NCBI GenBank assembly: GCA_026394195.1
Contig: JAPKYS010000013.1
Coordinates: 62,001 to 126,000 of the forward strand
DNA: 64,000 bases
Source: a bacterium
Lineage (GTDB): Bacteria; Electryoneota; B3-LCP
Reading direction: 5' to 3'
Part shown: positions 9,335-18,350 of the stretch, one piece after another
Layout of the letters: every line of letters begins with the position of its first letter
How positions within the stretch are numbered: the first letter of the stretch is position 1
Notes under the pieces: model-generated
What the model saw: the letters and a program-made list of their open reading frames with translations, nothing else
The model's database searches: none
Told to the model about the DNA's origin: nothing
Program-made: the position numbers and the translations under genes

Positions 9335-10381
9335 ATGAAAATACCTCGATTCCTGCTGCTGATCACTTTTTCAAGCCTAACAATTCTGATGGTCGGCTGC
9401 GGTCGCGTCAAAGTTGAAGAAGACTTGAGCGCTGACGAAGAGTGGAAGGTTGCCAAAACCTTCTTTGAGTACGAAAAGTACCTCGACGCCATCGACGTTT
9501 TAACCAATTTTACGCTCAACTACTCCGGTTCGACTTTGATCGACAGCGCCCAATTCCTTCTCGGTGAATCGCATTTTGCCGTCGGTGAATACATCCTGGC
9601 AGCTTCCGAATATCGCAGATTGGTGCAGAATCTGCCTCAGAGTCCTCTGGTGGATGACGCCTACTTAAAGATCATCCTCTGCGATTTCTATCTCTCACCT
9701 CGCTTTGAACTCGATCAGAAATATACCAAAGAGACCTTAAGCGCCCTCCAGGATTTTCAGGATCAATTCAAGAGTACCGATGCGACGATTCTGCTGAGAT
9801 CAAAAGCCACAACTCCGGACGTTCTTAAGGAAATCTTCACCTTAGGCATGTGGCGGGTGGATCGACCATCTGTGAAGGATGCACCTCTTGACCGCACCAA
9901 AGTTGTCTTTCCTCACCGTTCCATCGGTTTCGGCAATTGGATGCTGCGGGTGTTCACTTTCGGTATCTTTCGTCCCGCTGAACCGGATTTGATAGTGCCT
10001 AAATCCGAGTTGGTCACTGGTGATTGGGTTATTCAACGGGCGCTGGATGAATCGCGCTCCAAACTCGCCAAAAAAGATTTCAAGACCGCAGATCTATATT
10101 ATCGCACTAAAAAGTATCCATCAGCAGTTATTTATCTCGATACAGTCGTCGAGTTGTATCCGGAGACGACCTGGGCGTCACGGGCTTTAAAGCTAAAAGG
10201 CGATTGCCAGTTTGCCATGAGACAGTATGACGATGCTGCGCAGTCCTATCAGAGGTATCTGGATTCCAAAGAAGCGCCTGACCGTAAATCGATTGAGTCG
10301 AGGATAGAAGATTGCAAGCGCCGGGCACAATTATCAACATCGAAATCAACAGCGGCAGAGCAGGAATCTCCGCAGCCCTGA
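9335..10381 (+). CDS. bamD: Outer membrane protein assembly factor BamD (TPR lipoprotein)
   Basis: The lipoprotein signal is MKIPRFLLLITFSSLTILM followed by the lipobox VGC. The chosen ATG at 9335 gives a clean signal peptide, whereas the GTG at 9302 would overlap the upstream gene and add 11 residues before it. TPR-like helices cover about 40-120 (AKTFFEYEKYLDAIDVLTNF, AQFLLGESHFAVGEYILAA) and again about 240-330. A central insert (about 160-225) has no obvious repeats. At 348 residues it is longer than Proteobacterial BamD, because of this insert. BamD acts in the BAM complex that inserts beta-barrel proteins. Confidence 0.85.
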   Translation: MKIPRFLLLITFSSLTILMVGCGRVKVEEDLSADEEWKVAKTFFEYEKYLDAIDVLTNFTLNYSGSTLIDSAQFLLGESHFAVGEYILAASEYRRLVQNLPQSPLVDDAYLKIILCDFYLSPRFELDQKYTKETLSALQDFQDQFKSTDATILLRSKATTPDVLKEIFTLGMWRVDRPSVKDAPLDRTKVVFPHRSIGFGNWMLRVFTFGIFRPAEPDLIVPKSELVTGDWVIQRALDESRSKLAKKDFKTADLYYRTKKYPSAVIYLDTVVELYPETTWASRALKLKGDCQFAMRQYDDAAQSYQRYLDSKEAPDRKSIESRIEDCKRRAQLSTSKSTAAEQESPQP

Positions 10382-10386
10382 TTCCA

Positions 10387-11040
10387 ATGCGATTGCTCAA
10401 ACCCATACCTGGCCATCGAATCGGACTGTTTGGCGGCACGTTCGATCCACCGCATTGGGGACACATTAAAGCTGCTCGCGCCGCCGCCGATGAATTGAAT
10501 CTGGACCAGTTGGCATTTTTACCATCCCCGTACCCACCTCACAAAGGACATCAAGTTTTCACGAATTATTCACTGCGGAAACGGATGATCCAGCTGTGCC
10601 TTAAGTATGATCGCCGTTTCCGTATCTGTTTGGTCGAAGAAGAAGCACGGCTCTCAGGAACTACACTCGAAACAGTACAGCATCTGCGTAAAATTGGGTA
10701 TGATGAACGCTGCTGTAAATTGATTTGGCTTATGGGGTCAGACTCGTTACTGGATTTTCCTTATTGGCACCAGCCAGAGGAATTGCTGCAAATAATATCC
10801 GTAGCGGTTATGCCGCGTCCGGGATTTCCGATTGAAAACGCAGAACGTAGATTTCTTGACCAGTTGCAAGTATTGAAAACCCCTCTTTTTGATATTTCAG
10901 CTACTGCCGTTCGCACCGGTCAACTCGATCTCAAAAAAACGCTGCCAAAACCGGTCGTGGATTTCATCTACCAACAAAATTTATACGGCTTTCGTTTTTC
11001 CGACGTACCCGCACCCTCAGCGAATAAGCCTGGTAACTGA
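10387..11040 (+). CDS. nadD: Nicotinate-nucleotide adenylyltransferase
   Basis: This enzyme makes deamido-NAD from nicotinate mononucleotide and ATP. The nucleotidyltransferase signature GGTFDPPHWGH lies close to the N-terminus, followed by LIWLMGSDSLLDFPYWH and a late ISATAVR, the counterpart of the ISSTxIR motif. The ATG at 10387, 6 nt after the bamD stop, gives the usual short N-terminus. The frame also reads back to 10312, but that part overlaps bamD and is not conserved. The product is 217 residues. Confidence 0.94.
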   Translation: MRLLKPIPGHRIGLFGGTFDPPHWGHIKAARAAADELNLDQLAFLPSPYPPHKGHQVFTNYSLRKRMIQLCLKYDRRFRICLVEEEARLSGTTLETVQHLRKIGYDERCCKLIWLMGSDSLLDFPYWHQPEELLQIISVAVMPRPGFPIENAERRFLDQLQVLKTPLFDISATAVRTGQLDLKKTLPKPVVDFIYQQNLYGFRFSDVPAPSANKPGN

Positions 11041-11075
11041 CTCAATGTGCCTAAATCCCCAAAACAGGAAATCAC

Positions 11076-12665
11076 GTGGCTACTGCAGATAATACCACAC
11101 CCAACCGTTCCATTTTAACCCAGCTCTGGCGTCAGTTCAGTTCGATGAGGTTCGCCGTAATCGTCCTGATCATCTTGGCGATCGTGTCAGTTATCTCTAT
11201 GTTCCTGGGTGAGTTTTATCCCGTTCGTGCAGGAGGACCGGGTTGGCAGGAAATGTGGCAGCAGAAACTCGGTTTGAGCAAACCGGTTTTCGATATCCTG
11301 CTATTTTTCCAGCTTCATGATCCCTTCCGCTCCTGGTGGTTCCAGATTCTGCTAAGTCTGCTGTCGCTCTCTCTGTTAGCCTGCATCCTGGCACGTTTGC
11401 CCATTGTGATTCGTTCCTTGAGAACCAGCGAAATCAGGCAATCCGACGCTATCATGAAAATGCCGCTCTCGCGGTCTTTTACGGTGGGGAACGCACCGGA
11501 ACAGGTTTTGGAGAAAATCCCTCATGGCTTCAACTATGCGCGGGAGCAGGTCGAAGGCGAGACGCGGCTGGCAGGCAGCTTTGCCGCTATCGCCAAGATC
11601 GGCCCTATCCTGGCGCATACCGGCTTGCTCTGTCTGGCTCTGGGCGGATTATTCGCATCCTGGCTGGGCGTGTCCACCCGTATCGCCGGGCTTCCGGGAG
11701 ACGTTCTTACCGATCCTGCTTTTAATTTTAAAGCGCGAGTCGATAGTTTCCGCATCGAATATTATCCGCTGGGATTAGGGCAGTACGTCCTGGTGGATGA
11801 TGCCTTCATTGGAAAAATTATAGGCAAGGAGAAGAATAACGTCTTCACACTGGAGACGGAAGGATCTCATGGCGGCGCACCACAGACCATGCAGGTCGAA
11901 GGCAAAAGACTACGCAACCACTTTGATATTAACATGGATCGCGGCAACATCAAAGACTACGTTTCTGTTGTTACCATCATGGAAAATGACCGGGAGGTCC
12001 TGACCACTCACGTCGAGGTGAACCACCCCCTGCGTTATAAGAATTTCCGTTTCTACCAGACGTCCTTCGATCCGGATAACCCTCGAGTCACGACCAGCAT
12101 CGACAGCGTGCGGCTGGTGGCAAAGAGTGCCGATGGGACGGCGGTTATTGACACCATGACCCTGACGTCACAAGGATCCCTGCGACTGCCCGATGGCTCT
12201 GAGGTGGCGATGGCGGATTTTCTGCCCGATTTTCGCATGAGCGGCGGCGCTCCTACCAGCGCTTCTGCTGAACTGCGAAACCCGGCGGTGCTCTTTCAAG
12301 TCAATCGGGACGACAAGGAACTCTACCATCAGTGGAGCTTCCTGAAGAATCCCTTTATGCACACAGCGCCGGCCGCAACCTACAGTTTTCAAGCCCTGGA
12401 AATCTTCGGCGCCAGAAGCAGCATTACCTACCCGACCGTGCTGGAAGTCAAGAAATCCCCCGGGACGGGGATTATCTGGGTCGGCTTCATCCTGATGACG
12501 ATTGGGATGTTTCTAGCCTTCTACATCATCCCGCAGCGAGTCTGGCTGGTGATTCGGGGTTCAGGCACGGGCAAGAGCGAAGTCTTCATCGGAGGGTACT
12601 GCCAGAAGAGCCACCATGCTTTCACTGAAAAATTCGAGCGGTGGGTGGAGAGGATGAAGGGGTAG
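11076..12665 (+). CDS. Cytochrome c biogenesis protein, ResB/Ccs1 family
   Basis: This is a membrane component of system II cytochrome c maturation, which carries and ligates haem outside the cytoplasm. Transmembrane segments are near residues 25-45, 85-105 and 165-185, with a fourth near 465-485. A large periplasmic domain lies between the last two. [10 protein letters not shown] is typical of the family. The start is GTG at 11076, with AGGAA 6 nt upstream. The usual partner CcsA/ResC is not next door, because a terminator follows directly. Confidence 0.88.
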   Translation: MATADNTTPNRSILTQLWRQFSSMRFAVIVLIILAIVSVISMFLGEFYPVRAGGPGWQEMWQQKLGLSKPVFDILLFFQLHDPFRSWWFQILLSLLSLSLLACILARLPIVIRSLRTSEIRQSDAIMKMPLSRSFTVGNAPEQVLEKIPHGFNYAREQVEGETRLAGSFAAIAKIGPILAHTGLLCLALGGLFASWLGVSTRIAGLPGDVLTDPAFNFKARVDSFRIEYYPLGLGQYVLVDDAFIGKIIGKEKNNVFTLETEGSHGGAPQTMQVEGKRLRNHFDINMDRGNIKDYVSVVTIMENDREVLTTHVEVNHPLRYKNFRFYQTSFDPDNPRVTTSIDSVRLVAKSADGTAVIDTMTLTSQGSLRLPDGSEVAMADFLPDFRMSGGAPTSASAELRNPAVLFQVNRDDKELYHQWSFLKNPFMHTAPAATYSFQALEIFGARSSITYPTVLEVKKSPGTGIIWVGFILMTIGMFLAFYIIPQRVWLVIRGSGTGKSEVFIGGYCQKSHHAFTEKFERWVERMKG

Positions 12666-12683
12666 GGGGAAGAGAATTGGTTA

Positions 12684-12714
12684 AAAGGGCGACTCGAAGG
12701 GGTCGCCTTTTTTT
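12684..12714 (+). terminator. Rho-independent terminator after ResB-like gene
   Basis: The arms GGCGAC (12688-12693) and GTCGCC (12702-12707) pair around an 8-nt loop, and the stem extends outward with a G-T and A-T pairs. A run of seven T follows. It closes the long housekeeping operon and separates it from the carboxyltransferase gene. Confidence 0.88.
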
Positions 12715-12832
12715 GTTAAACAGACAATTCTCTCCGCACATCGCGCTTGACTTTCCCCGCGTTTGTGATTATTTTTTGACAGTCTGTTGCATTCGCAACA
12801 ACGACGCTTCCCATTGCACGTCCGGAGATCCC

Positions 12833-14380
12833 ATGTCCACCAGGAAAATCGAACAATTGCGTAAGCTCAAAGCCGAAGCCCTTTTGGGCGGCGGCGTGGA
12901 TCGCATCAAGGCCCAGCATGAAAAGGGAAAACTGACCGCCCGCGAACGCATCGACTTGCTCTGCGACCCCGACACCTTCGAGGAAATCGACATGCTGGTC
13001 ACCCACCGCTCCACTGCCTTCGGGTTAGACCGTCAGAAAATCCTGGGTGATGGCGTAGTCACCGGTCACGGTAAGGTGGGCGGCCGCCTGGTCTTCATCT
13101 TCAGCCAGGATTTCACCATTTTCGGAGGGTCGCTGTCCGAAGCGCACGGGGAGAAGATTTGCAAGGTGATGGATATGGCCGCCAGAATGGGAGCTCCGGT
13201 GATCGGCTTGAACGACTCCGGTGGAGCCCGTGTCCAGGAAGGAGTGGTCTCGCTGGGAGCTTATGCGGACATTTTCCTGCGCAATACCCTTTATTCCGGA
13301 GTCATCCCCCAGATTTCCGCTGTCATGGGGCCGTGCGCCGGCGGAGCCGTCTACTCTCCCGCCATCACCGACTTCATCTTCATGGTGAAGAAGACCTCGT
13401 ACATGTTCGTCACGGGACCCAAGGTGGTCAAGACAGTGACACACGAAGAGGTTACGTCGGAAGAGCTGGGAGGAGCGGTCACGCACGCCACTAAATCCGG
13501 CGTGGCGCATTTCGCCTGCCACGGCGAAGTGGACTGCATCGCCCGCATCAAGAAATTGCTCAGCTTCATACCGCAGAATAATCTCGAAGATCCTCCCTTC
13601 ATCGAGTGCACCGATGATCCCAGGCGCGCCGATGCCGATATCGATACATTGATCCCTGACGACGCCAACAAACCCTACGACATCAAGGACGTCATCCACA
13701 AGGTGGTCGATCACGCCGATTTTTTTGAAGTGCACGAGGATTTCGCTCCCAACATTGTGGTAGGATTTGCCCGGCTGGGAGGGCAATCGGTGGGGATTAT
13801 CGCCGATCAACCTGCGCATCTGGCGGGATGCCTGGATATCAACTCATCCAAGAAGGGTGCCCGCTTCATCCGCTTCTGCGATGCCTTCAACATCCCCCTG
13901 ATTACCTTCGAAGACGTCCCGGGCTTTTTGCCGGGAACGGATCAGGAATGGGGTGGTATTATCACCAACGGAGCTAAACTGCTGTTCGCTTACTGCGAAG
14001 CCACCGTCCCCAAGATCACCGTCATCACCCGTAAGGCTTACGGTGGAGCTTACGACGTCATGAATTCCAAGCACGTGCGCGGCGACCTGAACTTCGCCTG
14101 GCCTACGGCGGAAATCGCAGTCATGGGAGCCCGGGGCGCGGTGGAGATCATCTTCAGCAAGGAGATCAAGGAATCCGCCGACCCGGAAGCCACCGAAAAG
14201 CAGAAGATCGCCGAATTCGAAGAGAAATTCGCCAACCCTTACATCGCCGCCGAACGCGGATACGTCGACGATGTGATCGAACCTTCGCAAACCCGCTATA
14301 AATTAATCACCGGCTTGCAGATGCTGCGCAACAAGGTCGATCACAACCCCAAGAAGAAACACGGGAATATGCCGTTGTGA
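12833..14380 (+). CDS. Acyl-CoA carboxylase carboxyltransferase (propionyl-CoA carboxylase beta / methylmalonyl-CoA decarboxylase alpha type)
   Basis: This carboxyltransferase moves CO2 from carboxybiotin to an acyl-CoA, or the reverse in the decarboxylase. The crotonase-like halves show [34 protein letters not shown] with the oxyanion-hole glycines, [14 protein letters not shown] and [15 protein letters not shown]. At 515 residues it is full length. The ATG at 12833 follows GGAG and gives the family N-terminus ([13 protein letters not shown]). The frame runs back to 12641 across the terminator, which is not coding. No biotin carboxylase, biotin carrier or decarboxylase beta subunit is nearby, so the complex partner is unknown. 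Confidence 0.95.
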   Translation: MSTRKIEQLRKLKAEALLGGGVDRIKAQHEKGKLTARERIDLLCDPDTFEEIDMLVTHRSTAFGLDRQKILGDGVVTGHGKVGGRLVFIFSQDFTIFGGSLSEAHGEKICKVMDMAARMGAPVIGLNDSGGARVQEGVVSLGAYADIFLRNTLYSGVIPQISAVMGPCAGGAVYSPAITDFIFMVKKTSYMFVTGPKVVKTVTHEEVTSEELGGAVTHATKSGVAHFACHGEVDCIARIKKLLSFIPQNNLEDPPFIECTDDPRRADADIDTLIPDDANKPYDIKDVIHKVVDHADFFEVHEDFAPNIVVGFARLGGQSVGIIADQPAHLAGCLDINSSKKGARFIRFCDAFNIPLITFEDVPGFLPGTDQEWGGIITNGAKLLFAYCEATVPKITVITRKAYGGAYDVMNSKHVRGDLNFAWPTAEIAVMGARGAVEIIFSKEIKESADPEATEKQKIAEFEEKFANPYIAAERGYVDDVIEPSQTRYKLITGLQMLRNKVDHNPKKKHGNMPL

Positions 14381-14385
14381 TGCAG

Positions 14386-14421
14386 GTAACCAAGTGAACA
14401 AGTAACCAAGTAACCAGGTAA
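14386..14421 (-). repeat. Period-8 tandem repeat (ACYTGNTT-like), reverse orientation
   Basis: On the minus strand the segment reads as consecutive octamers ACCTGGTT, ACTTGGTT, ACTTGTTC, ACTTGGTT. The same degenerate octamer array occurs in the plus orientation near 20000, 21494 and 28770. It starts a few nt after the carboxyltransferase stop. No function is known. Confidence 0.75.
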
Positions 14422-14439
14422 AAACAATTTTCCTGTGTC

Positions 14440-14562
14440 GTCGAGTCCCTGAACTCGACCGAAAAACCTGAAAGGGAACGTGTCATTCCGGCAAGCCACT
14501 TGAGTGGCGCAAGCCGGAATCCAGGTTGTTTTCTGGGCGGTCATGGACCACTCCATGACCGC
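14440..14562. repeat. Three consecutive short hairpins
   Basis: Three perfect inverted repeats with unrelated stems follow one another. The first has GTCGAGT/ACTCGAC arms (14440-14459). The second is bipartite, 14485-14520, with ATTCCGGC/GCCGGAAT outer arms and GCCACT/AGTGGC inner arms. The third has an 11-bp stem at 14537-14562 (GCGGTCATGGA and its complement). None has a T-run, so these are not ordinary terminators. Confidence 0.75.
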
Positions 14563-14602
14563 AAGAGTCGCCACCACCCCGAATCCGTGTAGGAATTCAG
14601 CC

Positions 14603-15163
14603 ATGGTTGAATCAATACTCGTTACCCTGCCCGCTCTGCTCTTTCTGATCGTTTTGTTTGGCGGAGGAGAGCAATTCAGACGTAAAAATATCAACATGGA
14701 CGGCGATCCGCCCATTCACCGGGGCTTGTTTTATTTCAGCAAATACTCCATCGTCATTCTCTGGGTGTCGATGGCGGTGCATGCGTGGGGTTGCAACCTA
14801 TCCTGCTTCCCAGTCCCCGGGTTGCTCAAGCCGGTGGCGCTGTGCGCCTGGTTCGCCGGATTTTCCCTGCTGTTTATGGGGCGCTTTGGATTGGGCAGCT
14901 CCTTCAGGATAGGATCCCCCCAGGAAAGCACCAACCTGAAGATGGATGGCTTGTTTCGGGTCAGCCGGAATCCCATGTATGTGGGCGTGTATTTGACACT
15001 CACGGGAACCGTCCTTTATACTTTAAATCCCATCCTGCTCCTGGTGGCGGCATTCATCATTGCCGTTCACCATAAAATTGTCCTGGCTGAAGAGCAATAT
15101 CTGGCGGGTGCATTTGGAGCAGAATATGCGGATTACTGTCATCGCGTCCGGCGATATCTATGA
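14603..15163 (+). CDS. Isoprenylcysteine carboxyl methyltransferase (ICMT)-like integral membrane protein
   Basis: The 186-residue protein has about five hydrophobic segments (near 5-20, 40-60, 68-88 and 125-150, the last split). The C-terminal signature of the ICMT/PEMT-like membrane methyltransferases is present: GLFRVSRNPMYVGVYL, then EEQYLAGAFGAEYADYCHRVRRYL. These bind S-adenosylmethionine at the membrane. The natural substrate in bacteria is usually unknown and may be a lipid or a prenyl compound. The ATG at 14603 follows AGGAATTCAGCC. The open frame back to 14504 lies in hairpin repeats and is not coding. Confidence 0.85.
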   Translation: MVESILVTLPALLFLIVLFGGGEQFRRKNINMDGDPPIHRGLFYFSKYSIVILWVSMAVHAWGCNLSCFPVPGLLKPVALCAWFAGFSLLFMGRFGLGSSFRIGSPQESTNLKMDGLFRVSRNPMYVGVYLTLTGTVLYTLNPILLLVAAFIIAVHHKIVLAEEQYLAGAFGAEYADYCHRVRRYL

Positions 15164-15213
15164 ACGGAAATTCTACTTCTGATTATACTTACAACAATTC
15201 CAATTGTCATTTA

Positions 15214-15344
15214 GAGAGTGTTGAAAAACAATAAAAATAGAAGTCATTGCGAGCGTAGCGAAGCAATCTCGTAGCTTGGTTCTACCGGATTGCTTCGGGA
15301 CTTCGTCCCTCTCAATGACGCGAAAAGTATTTTTCAACGCTCTC
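15214..15344. repeat. MITE-like imperfect palindrome, about 131 bp
   Basis: The ends GAGAGTGTTGAAAAA (15214-15228) and TTTTTCAACGCTCTC are inverted repeats with one mismatch. Inside, GTCATTGCGAGCG with GAAGCAATC on the left is answered by the complement of GTCATTGAGAGGG and GAAGCAATCC on the right. No ORF lies inside. Related GTCATTGCGAGCGAAGCGAAGCAATC-type elements are familiar from many environmental genomes, so this is probably a non-autonomous palindromic repeat. It sits between the ICMT-like gene and a truncated SDR gene. Confidence 0.8.
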
Positions 15345-15371
15345 ATTAAACGCCCTGCCGCTGGTATATGT

Positions 15372-15403
15372 AAGAGGCTGGCCCAAAGGGTCAGCCTCTT
15401 TTT
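15372..15403 (+). terminator. Rho-independent terminator
   Basis: AAGAGGCTGGCCC (15372-15384) pairs with GGGTCAGCCTCTT (15388-15400) around an AAA loop, with one G-T pair, and a T-rich tail follows. It lies 3' of the palindrome and 5' of the SDR remnant. Because the stem is nearly self-complementary, it could work on either strand, but the T-run favours the plus strand. Confidence 0.85.
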
Positions 15404-15487
15404 GGTTCGCCCTACATTCGGATGGTTCGGAACAATTGCTCGGCAGGGTCTGTTTCACCTTTACATCAGCTTCAAAAGGGGGTAATC

Positions 15488-15661
15488 ATGTCATCGAAAA
15501 TAGCCGTAATCACCGGAGCCAGCGGTGGAATTGGCGAAGCTCTGGCGAGAGCGCTCGCAATAAAAGGATATAAACTCGCGCTGGCTGCGCGCCGTGAAAC
15601 CGAGTTGAAACGGGTTGCTGGGGAACTCAATGATGAGGCTTTTTCAGCCTCAAAATCGTAG
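15488..15661 (+). pseudogene. Truncated short-chain dehydrogenase/reductase (N-terminal fragment)
   Basis: The 57-residue frame starts at an ATG 7 nt after AGGGGG and reads MSSKIAVITGASGGIGEALA, the perfect NAD(P)-binding TGxxxGIG of classical SDRs, followed by LALAARRETELKRVA. SDR proteins are about 240 residues, so only the first quarter remains. Homology seems to stop at about residue 49 (GELN), after which the frame runs through a small hairpin (15634-15652) to a stop. No continuation of the SDR is visible in any frame downstream. This suggests a deletion or rearrangement next to the MITE-like palindrome. Confidence 0.8.
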
Positions 15662-15787
15662 CATAAGATCCAGCGGACAGACAAATTTCATCAAATTCGC
15701 TTGATTCTATCATGACATCGTATTAAATTCACCTCGGTAAGCCGAAAATCATCAAAGCGAGAGACGCTTCCTAACGAGATAAACGAC

Positions 15788-17476
15788 ATGAAAACCCGTA
15801 AGTTGTTAGTTCTAATTCCCGTCATTCTGACCAGTTTGACGATTTTATCCGCATCCGCTCCGTCTGATGATGCCAAATTGCAGAAGTTCATCTCCCAGCA
15901 CATCCAGCAGCTCGAACCCAAGCGGAAAGCCGCCGCACTTGCCGACTGGAACGCCAATGCTACAGGTGAAAAAGAATATTACGACCAATCCGCCGTACTG
16001 GAATTGGAGATCGAGCGAATCTACTCCAACCGAGACGATTTTTCCTATCTCAAAACGCTGAAACAGCAGGGCTCGATTACGGATTCGCTGCTGAAGCGCC
16101 AACTCGTCATCCTCTACGATGATTATCTACGCAACCAGATCGATCCGACGCTGCAAAAAGCCATCATCGATAAGCAGGCGGTTATTTCGGAACAATTTAA
16201 CACCTTCCGGGGGAAAATAGGCGATAGAGAGCTGAGCGATAACGAACTTTACGGCATTTTAAAGTCTGAGGACGACGTCGCCAAGCGCAAACAAGCTTGG
16301 GAAGCCGGCAAACAGGTCGGACGAAAAGTGGCGCTCCTGATCATCGAGCTGGTGAAACTGCGCAATCAGGCTGCGAAACAGCTTGGCTTCGACAGCTACT
16401 ACCAGATGTCCATTACCACCAGCGAACAGGACGTCGCTGAGGTCACCGCCATATTCGATCAACTCAAGCAGATGACCGACGCCCCATTTCGCAGCGCCAA
16501 GAGCGAAATCGATGCCGCACTGGCGGCAAAATTCAAGGTGAAGCCCGAAGACTTACGTCCCTGGCATTATAACAACCCCTTCTTTCAGGAAGTATCCGAA
16601 ACCGGTCAGATCGATCTGGATCGGTTGTACCAAGGGAAGGATATCATAGCCATTGCACAGGATTTTTACGCTGGAATCGGTCTCCCCATCGATGATATCA
16701 TCAAGAATAGCGATTTGTATCCGCGTAAGGGTAAGTATCAACATGCCTTCTGCGCCGATATTGACCGTCTGGGTGACGTGCGTACCATGTGCAACATCGT
16801 CCCCAGTCAGGAATGGATGGGGACGATGCTCCACGAAATGGGTCACGGTGTATACGATAAATATGTCAACCGAGATCTCCCCTATTTGCTTAGGGGAGCC
16901 TCCCATTCGTTCCTCACCGAAGCCATCGCCGAATTGATGGGAAGGCAGGCGTCAAACGCCGATTGGCTTCAGGCAATGGTCGGAGTGGATAAAAATAAGT
17001 TGACGGTTTACAAAACCACCCTTGATGATAATTTGCGCCTGTCCCAGTTGGTATTCAGCCGCTGGTCGCAGGTCATGGAACGTTTCGAGCGGAAGCTTTA
17101 CGAGAATCCCGATCAGGATTTGAATAAACTGTGGTGGGACCTGGTCGAGGAGTACCAGTTGGTCAAGCGGCCCGAAAACCGCAATGAACCCGATTGGGCT
17201 GCGAAAATCCACATTGCGCTCTACCCCTGTTACTATCATAATTACATTCTGGGGGAGATGGCGGCTTCCCAGATTCTGCACACGATCGTCCGGGAAATCG
17301 AAAAGCAGGACAAGTTCACTGAAATTTCCTTCGCCAATCATCCGGGAATTGGTAAGTACTTAAAGGAAAAGGTCTTCAAGCCCGGAGCGAGCCTGGGGTG
17401 GGAAGATCTCCTGAAGTACGCGACCGGTGAAGGGTTGAATGCCAGATATTTTGCAGAAGAGTTCGTCGGAAAGTAA
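15788..17476 (+). CDS. Exported M2-type (ACE-like) zinc metallopeptidase
   Basis: The N-terminal signal peptide is MKTRKLLVLIPVILTSL with a likely cleavage after SASA, so the enzyme is probably periplasmic. The zinc site is H349, E350 and H353 (HEMGH), with a third ligand Glu378 in FLTEAIAEL, a gluzincin arrangement. The surrounding RGASHSFLTEA resembles the M2 (angiotensin-converting-enzyme) family more than oligopeptidase F, though M2 and M3 are related and the boundary is not certain. At 562 residues it is normal for bacterial members. It probably trims peptides. The start ATG at 15788 fits the signal peptide. Confidence 0.87.
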   Translation: MKTRKLLVLIPVILTSLTILSASAPSDDAKLQKFISQHIQQLEPKRKAAALADWNANATGEKEYYDQSAVLELEIERIYSNRDDFSYLKTLKQQGSITDSLLKRQLVILYDDYLRNQIDPTLQKAIIDKQAVISEQFNTFRGKIGDRELSDNELYGILKSEDDVAKRKQAWEAGKQVGRKVALLIIELVKLRNQAAKQLGFDSYYQMSITTSEQDVAEVTAIFDQLKQMTDAPFRSAKSEIDAALAAKFKVKPEDLRPWHYNNPFFQEVSETGQIDLDRLYQGKDIIAIAQDFYAGIGLPIDDIIKNSDLYPRKGKYQHAFCADIDRLGDVRTMCNIVPSQEWMGTMLHEMGHGVYDKYVNRDLPYLLRGASHSFLTEAIAELMGRQASNADWLQAMVGVDKNKLTVYKTTLDDNLRLSQLVFSRWSQVMERFERKLYENPDQDLNKLWWDLVEEYQLVKRPENRNEPDWAAKIHIALYPCYYHNYILGEMAASQILHTIVREIEKQDKFTEISFANHPGIGKYLKEKVFKPGASLGWEDLLKYATGEGLNARYFAEEFVGK

Positions 17477-17492
17477 AAAATCAACAATAGAA

Positions 17493-17861
17493 ATGTCACT
17501 ACACATATTGAAACCGACAATCATCAAAGCAGCCGGAAACAAACCCAAGATCATCGAAGAATTCATCGGCAGGGTTAACTCCGGGGATCATCAGGTGAGT
17601 ATCGCCCGCATGAAAAGCCCGGGCGGTTGGGTAGAATCCGGTCAGACGCCGGAATTTACCGAATATACAGTAGTTTTTCGAGGATTACTTCGGGTAAAAA
17701 CGGTGACCTGTCAGACCGATGTCAGAGCCGGTGAAGCCATCATCACTCACCCCGGCGAATGGGTGCAGTACAGCACTCCCGAAGCCGATGGGGCAGAATA
17801 CATCTCAGTTTGCTTGCCTGCGTTTTCTGTGGAAACCGTACACCGGGACGGCGGTGCGTAA
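17493..17861 (+). CDS. Cupin-domain protein
   Basis: The 122-residue single-domain protein has a cupin-like core: VVFRGLLRVKT, then VRAGEAIITHPGEWVQYSTP. It could bind a metal or small ligand, but the classical HxH of motif 1 is not clear (the aligned region reads GGWVESGQTPEFTEYTVVF). The frame is open from 17439, but the ATG at 17493 is 14 nt after the peptidase stop and gives a sensible N-terminus. Cotranscription with the peptidase is likely. Function is unknown. Confidence 0.75.
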   Translation: MSLHILKPTIIKAAGNKPKIIEEFIGRVNSGDHQVSIARMKSPGGWVESGQTPEFTEYTVVFRGLLRVKTVTCQTDVRAGEAIITHPGEWVQYSTPEADGAEYISVCLPAFSVETVHRDGGA

Positions 17862-17938
17862 TTTTAAAAATACCGGACAACCCCGAGTAAAAATCCAACG
17901 AATATGAAGTAACAAATAAAACAATAGCCAAAATCTCC

Positions 17939-18325
17939 ATGCTAATCCGTTACACACTCGCTTGGTTCGGTCTGATGGTGATCGCCATTCTTAATGGAAC
18001 ATTGCGCCAAACCACCTACCTTAAAGTCACCTCGGAACTGACCGCACATCAGATCTCCTGCGCCACCGGAATAACGTTATTCGGAGCAGCCATCTGGTAT
18101 CTTAGTCGCATCTGGCCTCTCGGTTCCGCCGGGCAGGCTTGGACCGTTGGATTGATTTGGATTGGTATGACGGTATGCTTTGAATTCGTCTTCGGGCACT
18201 ATGTCATGCACCACTCCTGGGAGAAACTGTTCAGTGACTACAACATCTTCGCTGGCAGATTATGGATTCTTGTGCTTATCTGGACGACTGTAGCGCCGTA
18301 TATATTTTATAAAATAAACAGATAA
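17939..18325 (+). CDS. Four-helix membrane protein of unknown function
   Basis: The 128-residue protein has hydrophobic segments near residues 4-22, 40-58, 67-86 and 105-125. FGHYVMHHSWEKLFSDYNIFAGRLWILVLIW carries two histidines and a tryptophan between the last two segments. It is not one I can name with confidence. The gene lies 77 nt after the cupin gene, in the same direction. Confidence 0.7.
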   Translation: MLIRYTLAWFGLMVIAILNGTLRQTTYLKVTSELTAHQISCATGITLFGAAIWYLSRIWPLGSAGQAWTVGLIWIGMTVCFEFVFGHYVMHHSWEKLFSDYNIFAGRLWILVLIWTTVAPYIFYKINR

Positions 18326-18350
18326 AATCATAACCGATTGGAGCATTCTC

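Noticed and set aside
12641..12832. 64-codon N-terminal extension of the carboxyltransferase
   Set aside because: It would run through a strong terminator hairpin, and the family N-terminus begins at the ATG at 12833 with a good RBS.
13025..13819. 264-codon open frame on the minus strand
   Set aside because: It is antisense to the clearly coding carboxyltransferase gene, has no family motif and no RBS. It is a by-product of the codon use of the real gene.
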